A stretch of DNA of 28,805 nucleotides, taken from an uncultured Clostridia bacterium (GTDB lineage Bacteria > Bacillota > Clostridia > UBA1381). A program made the position numbers and the translations under genes. Shown here piece after piece: positions 24,095 through 28,805 of this stretch. The stretch is taken from the NCBI GenBank assembly GCA_934487205.1, contig CAKSRS010000035.1, forward strand, positions 1 through 28,805, written 5' to 3'. Every line of letters begins with the position of its first letter. The first letter of the stretch is position 1. The notes under the pieces are model-generated. The model searched no databases. It was not told the DNA's origin and worked only from the letters and a program-made list of their open reading frames with translations.

Positions 24095-24523
24095 CTACCT
24101 CCTTTTGAATTTATAAGAAATCCCCATGATAACGGTTCCGATAACAGTGCCGCCGAAGTCGATAAAAACATCTTGCAAAAGGCTCCCGCGCCCCGGCGTA
24201 AAATATTGAATATATTCATCACAGCAAGCGGTTAAAAGACCGAAAAATAATATGTAAATTATGCGCCGCCGATACGGCATACCAAAACATGCCGCAATAA
24301 GTATGCCTTGCAGAGTAAATTCTGCAACATGTGCGATTTTGCGCACAATCACCTCTAAAATATCTTTATTTGATGCAAGTCCGAATTTTGACATTATCAT
24401 TGACAGTACGCTGACAAGCCTTCCGCTTGATACCGATGAAAGATCGGCAGTCTGCATGGAATTGCTGAAAATCCAAAAAGTCGCCAAAAGCGCGGCAATT
24501 ATAAACGGTAATCTTTTCTTCAC
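24095..24523 (-). CDS. VanZ-like family membrane protein
   Basis: A 142-residue protein with about four membrane helices. The family signature is seen as VRKIAHVAEFTLQGIL (conserved Lys, His, Glu and Phe), then CCDEYIQYFTPGRGSLLQDV and FIDFGGTVIG. VanZ of enterococci gives low-level teicoplanin resistance; most relatives have no known role, and this one need not be a resistance gene. The GTG start at 24523 follows GGGAG at seven bases and gives the typical KKRLPFIIAALLATFWIFSN opening. A longer frame to 24610 would run across the promoter. It heads an operon with cls and the SLH/GLUG gene. Confidence 0.88.
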   Translation of the reverse strand: MKKRLPFIIAALLATFWIFSNSMQTADLSSVSSGRLVSVLSMIMSKFGLASNKDILEVIVRKIAHVAEFTLQGILIAACFGMPYRRRIIYILFFGLLTACCDEYIQYFTPGRGSLLQDVFIDFGGTVIGTVIMGISYKFKRR

Positions 24524-24575
24524 AATTTTTCTCCCATCTGTGCTTTTAGAGCACACATATATGTAAATTAATAAT

Positions 24576-24604
24576 ATTATACCACCTTTTTTATTAAGGT
24601 TCAA
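24576..24604 (-). promoter_or_regulatory. Sigma-A promoter of the vanZ-like/cls operon
   Basis: Minus-strand TTGAAC (24604-24599), 17 bp, TATAAT (24581-24576), about 50 bases before the GTG start. Between this promoter and the next one at 24693 nothing else is evident. Confidence 0.75.
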
Positions 24605-24692
24605 CAGCAAATTATTACAATTTTAAAAAAAGATGATAATTTTTGCCGAACAAGAATCCGGTACAGCTTATTCATATTTTATGTATAACAGC

Positions 24693-24719
24693 ACATTATT
24701 GATTAATTCACATATTCTA
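24693..24719 (+). promoter_or_regulatory. Possible sigma-K-like promoter of the interrupted gene
   Basis: AC at 24693-24694, 16 bp, CATATTCTA at 24711-24719 fit the sigma-K pattern (AC, 16-17 bp, CATAnnnTA) used late in the mother cell during sporulation. A second CATATTTTA at 24673-24681 lacks a properly spaced AC. No good sigma-A promoter was seen for this gene. The pattern is short, so chance is a real alternative. Confidence 0.4.
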
Positions 24720-24761
24720 TTAACAGGGGTAACCCATAATTCATGAAAGGAAGTTATATAT

Positions 24762-24854
24762 ATGAGCGAAAAGTGCTGCACACCGGAAAACGGCGGCTTT
24801 AAAGAAGCTGTATGCATACATACAGATAAAATTTATGACAGTTGCAGAGAATGA
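24762..24854 (+). pseudogene. N-terminal stub of a conserved clostridial (spore-coat-like) gene, cut by the prophage
   Basis: The ATG at 24762, with AAAGGAAG upstream, opens 30 codons ending EAVCIHTDKIYDSCRE and a TGA. From memory this opening matches a clostridial family whose members read EAVCIxTxKIYDSC, then R-D-K-D-C-L-E-D-L-R-V and a domain of well over 100 residues. As I recall, a Clostridioides difficile spore coat protein is related. Here the similarity stops at Arg, just where phage genes begin, and a stop follows after one codon. I infer insertion of the prophage within the gene, with the rest expected at the prophage's far end. The sigma-K-like promoter fits a mother-cell gene. Confidence 0.6.
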
Positions 24855-24879
24855 GACTATGCAAGATAGATAAATTATA

Positions 24880-25518
24880 TTATTTCTTCGTTCTCTCTCC
24901 GATAACGAGTGCGCGCATGAGCGTTTCCGGAAGGTTTAAATCGTCCGGGGCGGCGCCCGTGTACGTGCCGCTGTCCAAAAGTTTCTGCATCGTCGGTCTC
25001 GCCCAGTCCGGCAGCTCGTTTGTATAATGATACACCCGATTTTGTGCCGTGAGTTCGTCCACCCTCGCCGTCAGTTTTTCCACCTGTTCAACAAGTGCAT
25101 TAAATTTTCCTCTTTCTTCCGCTGTCATAGTATCCTCCTTCGGCTCTGTCCATGTTTCCGATATTTCAAAATGCGGCATGTCCGGCGTTTTCCAGCTGCC
25201 GCCCCACGTAATGTCAAGTTCCTTCGCGACATTTCCGCACGCTTTGAAAAAGGCTGCGTCGGAATAATCGGCTTTTCCGCCCGTCAACTTACATATATCC
25301 CACGCCCGACGGCTTTTATGACGTGAATTTTTCGTCCACGTCACAACCTTTCCCGGCTTTGTTCTGCCTTGCGCGTAAAGCTCATCCTGCCGCTCTTGCG
25401 GTCTGTATGTTTCGGTTATATAAACCGACAATCCCATTTCTTTACACCTCTGCAAAAACAGTCCGCACGCCTTCTGTGCCGTCGGTGTCAGTTCCGCTAT
25501 ATCCCGTATCGTTTTCAT
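24880..25518 (-). CDS. Phage endolysin, M15 L-alanyl-D-glutamate-type peptidase
   Basis: A 212-residue lysin that cuts peptidoglycan peptides at the end of the phage cycle. The N-terminal M15 domain has the opening ITETYRPQERQDELYAQGRT and zinc ligands His67 and Asp74 in SRHKSRRAWDI, with His116 in TPDMPHFE. The Gly usual in the SxHxxGxAxD motif is Arg70 here. A short coiled coil (residues about 137-160) leads to a C-terminal wall-binding segment (LPDWARPTMQKLLDSGTYTG), which resembles a single SLH-like repeat seen in clostridial lysins. No signal peptide is present, so release through the holin is expected. The ATG overlaps the holin stop as ATGA. Confidence 0.9.
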   Translation of the reverse strand: MKTIRDIAELTPTAQKACGLFLQRCKEMGLSVYITETYRPQERQDELYAQGRTKPGKVVTWTKNSRHKSRRAWDICKLTGGKADYSDAAFFKACGNVAKELDITWGGSWKTPDMPHFEISETWTEPKEDTMTAEERGKFNALVEQVEKLTARVDELTAQNRVYHYTNELPDWARPTMQKLLDSGTYTGAAPDDLNLPETLMRALVIGERTKK

Positions 25519-25952
25519 TCTCTTTCCTCCACACTGTTTTTAAGCTTATCAAGCAAATTTTTGAGCATGGGAGGTGGATTGTTTCCGCTTATTTTTGCCA
25601 CATTTTCCAATATAGATATCAGCTCGTTTATAATCAGCCACACCGTTACTATCATGCCGAAAAAGTAGGACAGGTTATATTCCAAGCCAATCTCACCCAG
25701 CGCCACATACACAAGATAATCGGCGCCCATCGCAACGCATATCGTTACGAGATAGCACACCTTTTTCATTATCCCGACGACGCCCACGCGGCTGTTAAGC
25801 TGCCTATGTATCCAAGCATTTGCAATCCCCGTGATGTAGTCCGTCACCATGAAGAACACCAACACCATTATCGGTACTGCAAGTTTTGTAAGGTATGACA
25901 TAAGTCCCGCTACCGCAAGCGTTATTATGCCTTTGAATATGTCAATTTTCAT
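25515..25952 (-). CDS. Phage holin (TcdE/holin 4 family)
   Basis: A 145-residue membrane protein with three or four hydrophobic segments (residues about 8-22, 25-42, 65-85 and 95-115). The family block VFFMVTDYITGIANAWIHRQ, followed by VGIMKKVCYLVTICVAM, identifies the phage-lysis/toxin-secretion holin group. It forms holes in the cell membrane that let the endolysin out. Its start overlaps the upstream small gene by 11 bases and its stop overlaps the endolysin start, a tight lysis cassette. Confidence 0.9.
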   Translation of the reverse strand: MKIDIFKGIITLAVAGLMSYLTKLAVPIMVLVFFMVTDYITGIANAWIHRQLNSRVGVVGIMKKVCYLVTICVAMGADYLVYVALGEIGLEYNLSYFFGMIVTVWLIINELISILENVAKISGNNPPPMLKNLLDKLKNSVEERE

Positions 25953-26190
25953 CTTCTGTCACCTCCGTTCCTTCCGTTATTTCATCGGGTATCCCATCGG
26001 GAGTTCCTTCTGTCACTTCAACGGGCGGCGTGTTCTTTTCATCAATCAATGTCTGAATTTCCGCCAAATCCTCTGTCGTGAGTACGTTCTTTTCATAGTA
26101 CCCCGTCGCGTTCATGATTACCTGATAGTCAGCCATTTTGCCGACCGCGTCACGAAATCCCTTCATTAAAAATTCCCTTAAATTAAACAT
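25942..26190 (-). CDS. Small phage protein between tail fibre and holin (XkdX-like position)
   Basis: An 82-residue protein. The first 50 residues are helical (FRDAVGKMADYQVIMNATGY then LTTEDLAEIQTLIDEKN). The tail is acidic and Thr/Pro-rich (VTEGTPDGIPDEITEGTEVT). The place between tail fibre and holin and the 'growth then LTxEDL' layout recall the small XkdX-type proteins of Firmicutes phages, but the match is loose and the function is unknown. Its ATG shares one base with the tail-fibre stop (TAATG), and GGAGG lies upstream. Confidence 0.75.
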   Translation of the reverse strand: MFNLREFLMKGFRDAVGKMADYQVIMNATGYYEKNVLTTEDLAEIQTLIDEKNTPPVEVTEGTPDGIPDEITEGTEVTEDEN

Positions 26191-28607
26191 TATGTGTTAC
26201 CTCCTTGTGCTAAAATAGCATTTTTAATTTCTGTTATTACTTTGTTGATGTCCTGATAATATTCGACCTCAACTTTTTCGGGTGCAACAGTCGTGCCGCA
26301 TATGATATTGTTCACATCGCTATCAACCGTTTTCAGTTCACCCGCGACCGTGATGTCGGTTTCGGTACTGCCGTTTACGCGCTTTTTGCGGATTAAATCG
26401 ATATATTCGCCCGGTGTAAGCGGTGTGTTCAAAACTGCATTCGAACTGATGTTTGTATACGGTTCATATTCCGTTGCTGTTGTCCCTTTTTCTATTTGCA
26501 GTTGAAATTGAAAATTATTATATGTGACTGCCGTATTAGACTGTATAACTACATATTTTCCGCTGTTCTGCAAAGTCCTTGTCCCCGCTGATTTTGCAGT
26601 ATCAATCCCATTTTCGGTAAGTTGTATCCTTACATCACCGGGCAATACATAAGCAGTACTTGAAAGTCCGAAATAATATCCGTTGCCTGAAACACTGCCC
26701 CCGATTACTTTAGCGGAAATTACTGCATCGCCCGAAATTGCATGATTTAATACAAATTGATTGGTTGATACTGAAGATGTGGAAGTACCGTTCAACGTTA
26801 TAATTTGCGTATCCTTATCATACGAAATTTTAACCCCGCTGCTGATTGTGGCTGAATAAAGTCCTTTGCTGTTAATTCCCGCAATATCAAGCACGTTTTT
26901 CCCACATACCGTTATCGGCACAATATATTTGCCATACAGGGAATCAAAATCACCAACTGTTTTGTATGGTTCGTACGTGGTTGCAGTGCTGCCAATTTCA
27001 AGTTGCAATGTATTTACTTCTACTTGCCACTTACTACCACCTAATCTAAATGAAACCTGCCAATCATTCTGTTCTGCGGTAGTTGTAAAAGTATATGTAT
27101 ACTTTACTCGTGTATTTATTTCAGGATTAGAATAAATAGCATTTGAATACTTGGAATAATTTGACTTCGGCCCAAAAAAAATCTGATATTTATTATCACC
27201 TTTATATCCCGTTTTAGAATTTAATTCTAATAACGTTGCATAAAATGATAATGTAACTTTTGTATTATTCGGTATTCTTTGAGAACCCTTGATATTTAGC
27301 TGTCCATTTGTATAATCTGCTTGAGCGCATGTAGTTGGATCTTTTGTATTATTTCCCTTTGCAGTAAATATTCCTTCCGAATATGCGCCTTCAGAGGTAT
27401 TCCTTTTTTCACATATTGCGGTACTCCAATCAATTAAATTTTTCCCGCACCCGCCCCATAGCTTGCAGCCTGTCAAACTTTCGTCTGCAAGACTGTCTGT
27501 AATTGACAGCGGATATCCCGATACATTTGTATGCGGAATTGATACAGATTTTAAGGCTTGCAATGCAGTTTCAGCAGCCGCACCGATAACATCCCGTGCG
27601 TTGGATTGTTCGGTGTCTGTCATATCGGAAATACGGTTCTCATCTGATAAGGCAGACTTTACTGCAAAGTTAAGATATGTTGGTGTAATAGGTTTGGTAG
27701 GCGGCACTCGGTGTGAAATCTCAACGTTATCCGCCCATACAATACTTAATTCTCCATCTGCATTTACAGTAGCGCCAGACGAGGAAGTTGTTTTAATAAT
27801 ACCAGCCTTTGATGCAGTAGCATAATCCGTATTCTTTACATATTCCGTTAGGTCTGCTTTGTTGGCTTTATCGGCAATCTTGCTGTCCAAATCAGCCGTT
27901 ATTGCCGCCACGTCTTCATCATTCCAGTAATCCGCACCGCGGACAGGCTTATCGCCCTTGTCACCCTTTGCCCCGGTATCGCCTTTTTCGCCTTGTATGC
28001 CCTGCTCACCTTGCGGTCCGCGTTCGCCCTGTATTCCTTGAATACCCTGTATGCCTTGCTCGCCTTTTTCGCCTTGTATGCCCTGTTCGCCGACATCACC
28101 CTTGTCGCCCTTCACGCCTTGAATACCTTGTATGCCCTGTATTCCGCGGCTGGGCTTGCCGCTGTCGACGTATTTTTCATCAGCAGTATCATACAAAAAC
28201 CAATTGCCATTATCACCTATAATCGGCACAGTTTTCGACACCAACGTTTCCCATACATCTGCCGCCGGTACTTCCGGTGCTGTCGCATCACAATACGCGC
28301 CTTCATCTATGTACAGATTTACCCAGTTGGTTGAGATACGTTTTGTGCCTTCCTTATCCGTCGCATAACAGCCTATTTGCACGGCACCGAAATTTTGCAG
28401 CACTTCATACGGCACAATACATTCACCGCCCAAAAGTTTCTGCAGATAGGTATCGTTTTCGTTACGAAAGACGCAAAACCAAATGAGCGAATCACCTTCA
28501 CCGATTATTTCGAAATAACAGGTATACACATTTTTGCTGCCGCTGTTTCCGGCTCTTTGCTCGGCGGTTTTCAGCCTGTCATTGTCAATCATAAATTCAA
28601 AAATCAT
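26190..28607 (-). CDS. Phage tail fibre/baseplate protein with collagen-like repeat
   Basis: An 805-residue structural protein. Residues 1-105 form a compact strand-rich domain reminiscent of baseplate upper proteins (FEFMIDNDRLKTAEQR; ISTNWVNLYIDEGAY). Residues 155-219 are unbroken Gly-X-Y triplets, which form a stiff trimeric rod. The block KPVRGADYWNDEDVAAI after it is common in clostridial phage tails. The C-terminal half holds two similar beta-sandwich-like modules, each closing with a matched element (LQLEIGSTATTYEPY and LQIEKGTTATEYEPY) and each starting with CGKNL/CGKNVLD; these probably bind surface glycans. GAGGTAGG precedes the ATG. It probably recognises the host, perhaps its SLH-decorated wall polymers; that last point is a guess. 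Confidence 0.85.
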   Translation of the reverse strand: MIFEFMIDNDRLKTAEQRAGNSGSKNVYTCYFEIIGEGDSLIWFCVFRNENDTYLQKLLGGECIVPYEVLQNFGAVQIGCYATDKEGTKRISTNWVNLYIDEGAYCDATAPEVPAADVWETLVSKTVPIIGDNGNWFLYDTADEKYVDSGKPSRGIQGIQGIQGVKGDKGDVGEQGIQGEKGEQGIQGIQGIQGERGPQGEQGIQGEKGDTGAKGDKGDKPVRGADYWNDEDVAAITADLDSKIADKANKADLTEYVKNTDYATASKAGIIKTTSSSGATVNADGELSIVWADNVEISHRVPPTKPITPTYLNFAVKSALSDENRISDMTDTEQSNARDVIGAAAETALQALKSVSIPHTNVSGYPLSITDSLADESLTGCKLWGGCGKNLIDWSTAICEKRNTSEGAYSEGIFTAKGNNTKDPTTCAQADYTNGQLNIKGSQRIPNNTKVTLSFYATLLELNSKTGYKGDNKYQIFFGPKSNYSKYSNAIYSNPEINTRVKYTYTFTTTAEQNDWQVSFRLGGSKWQVEVNTLQLEIGSTATTYEPYKTVGDFDSLYGKYIVPITVCGKNVLDIAGINSKGLYSATISSGVKISYDKDTQIITLNGTSTSSVSTNQFVLNHAISGDAVISAKVIGGSVSGNGYYFGLSSTAYVLPGDVRIQLTENGIDTAKSAGTRTLQNSGKYVVIQSNTAVTYNNFQFQLQIEKGTTATEYEPYTNISSNAVLNTPLTPGEYIDLIRKKRVNGSTETDITVAGELKTVDSDVNNIICGTTVAPEKVEVEYYQDINKVITEIKNAILAQGGNT
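27951..28145 (-). repeat. Collagen-like Gly-X-Y coding repeat
   Basis: About 21 consecutive Gly-X-Y triplets, mainly GIQ, GEK, GEQ, GDK and GER. On the plus strand this shows as repeated CCTTGTATGCCCTG-like 9-base units. Such repeats easily gain or lose units, which changes fibre length. Confidence 0.9.
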
Positions 28608-28612
28608 GTTTC

Positions 28613-28805
28613 CTACCTCACTTCAAAAGTCAAGTCAATCCTGTCGCTCCATGTGAGCGTGAGCTGACTTCCGTTCTTCGTTGCCGTTGCACCTTGCGCG
28701 GTATTTTGGTTATTGCCCCACGGTATCACGTGACTTTTTCCGTCCGTCAAATCTACTGCAAAATATTGAGCGTCTGTATCGCTTGCGTTACCCGACACAA
28801 CGTAT
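28613..28805 (-). CDS. Phage tail-associated protein, C-terminal part only
   Basis: The frame is open to the right edge and ends at TAG (28615-28613), five bases before the tail-fibre start. The visible 63 residues (for example YFAVDLTDGKSHVIPWGNNQ and LTLTWSDRIDLTFEVR) are strand-rich and soluble. The real start is outside the window; an apparent GTG at 28798 need not be it. The position before the fibre gene suggests a baseplate or distal tail component, but I do not recognise the family. Confidence 0.6.
   Translation of the reverse strand, partial: YVVSGNASDTDAQYFAVDLTDGKSHVIPWGNNQNTAQGATATKNGSQLTLTWSDRIDLTFEVR

Larger units (their letters stand above)
24841..28805. mobile_element. Prophage, lysis and tail end (partial)
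   Basis: All five genes here run on the minus strand in normal phage order: tail protein, tail fibre, small accessory protein, holin, endolysin. The left boundary is put at the point where the stub gene loses its family sequence (about 24841-24854), only 25-40 bases beyond the endolysin stop. The element continues past the right edge. The integrase, lysogeny and head genes are not in the window. A lysis module next to an attachment site, with integrase at the opposite end, is the usual prophage layout. Neither attachment core can be defined without the other end. Confidence 0.82.

Noticed and set aside
24095..24523. VanZ-like gene as glycopeptide resistance
   Set aside because: No other van genes are nearby; the SLH/M15 protein is a separately transcribed surface enzyme, and VanZ-like proteins are common without resistance.
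24524..24761. Search for a small RNA or further gene in the vanZ-stub intergenic region
   Set aside because: Only the two divergent promoters could be supported; no hairpin with a T-run and no start with a ribosome binding site was seen apart from the stub itself.
24841..28805. Integrase, repressor or attachment repeat within the visible prophage part
   Set aside because: All visible phage genes are tail or lysis genes; the attachment core needs the other end, which is outside the window.

Overview
The window looks like chromosomal DNA of a spore-forming clostridium (Firmicutes, class Clostridia). The signs are strong AGGAGG-type ribosome binding sites, TTGACA/TATAAT promoters, S-layer-homology (SLH) surface proteins, a YlmC/YmxH PRC-barrel protein, a DUF896 (UPF0291) protein, a VanZ-like protein and Clostridia-type phage tail and lysis genes. 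A narrower taxon cannot be fixed from this sequence. No tRNA, rRNA, CRISPR array or insertion sequence was seen.

Layout. (a) 1-6200, minus strand: a housekeeping operon reading DUF896, asnS, a TPR membrane protein, a GNAT acetyltransferase, rarA, nadE. The last gene carries an in-frame TAA between two catalytic residues of its glutaminase domain. A strong promoter at 62-90 fires out of the left edge. (b) 6200-7550, plus strand: a 39-residue Cys/Gly-rich membrane peptide, then a cation diffusion facilitator (CDF) metal exporter behind a consensus promoter and a structured leader that ends in a terminator, probably a NiCo (czcD) riboswitch. (c) 7550-11791, minus strand: an operon of an MreB-like protein, a tRNA1(Val)-type adenine methyltransferase, rsmI and two HAD phosphatases. 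(d) 12040-15150, plus strand: a SWIM-finger SNF2 helicase with its own promoter. (e) 15189-24523: a surface and envelope region with a YlmC-like protein, an FG-GAP/SLH protein, a membrane-anchored protein plus a 39-residue basic peptide, an SLH/M15 carboxypeptidase, an SLH/GLUG-repeat protein, cardiolipin synthase and a VanZ-like protein. (f) 24762-24854: a 30-codon stub resembling the N-terminus of a conserved clostridial, probably spore-related, family. It ends exactly where phage genes begin. (g) 24841-28805: one end of a prophage with endolysin, holin, a small accessory protein, a collagen-like tail fibre and a partial upstream tail gene. The rest lies beyond the right edge.

Most notable points. 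The prophage appears to sit inside a small sporulation-type gene with a sigma-K-like promoter, which raises the possibility of a skin-like element excised during sporulation. nadE is interrupted by a single stop codon in an otherwise well-preserved frame. The CDF exporter has a recognisable metal-riboswitch-type leader. Two 39-residue genes (6277-6396 and 17177-17296) are easy to miss. No convincing wholly new multi-gene system was found; the prophage/sporulation-gene junction is the best candidate for follow-up.
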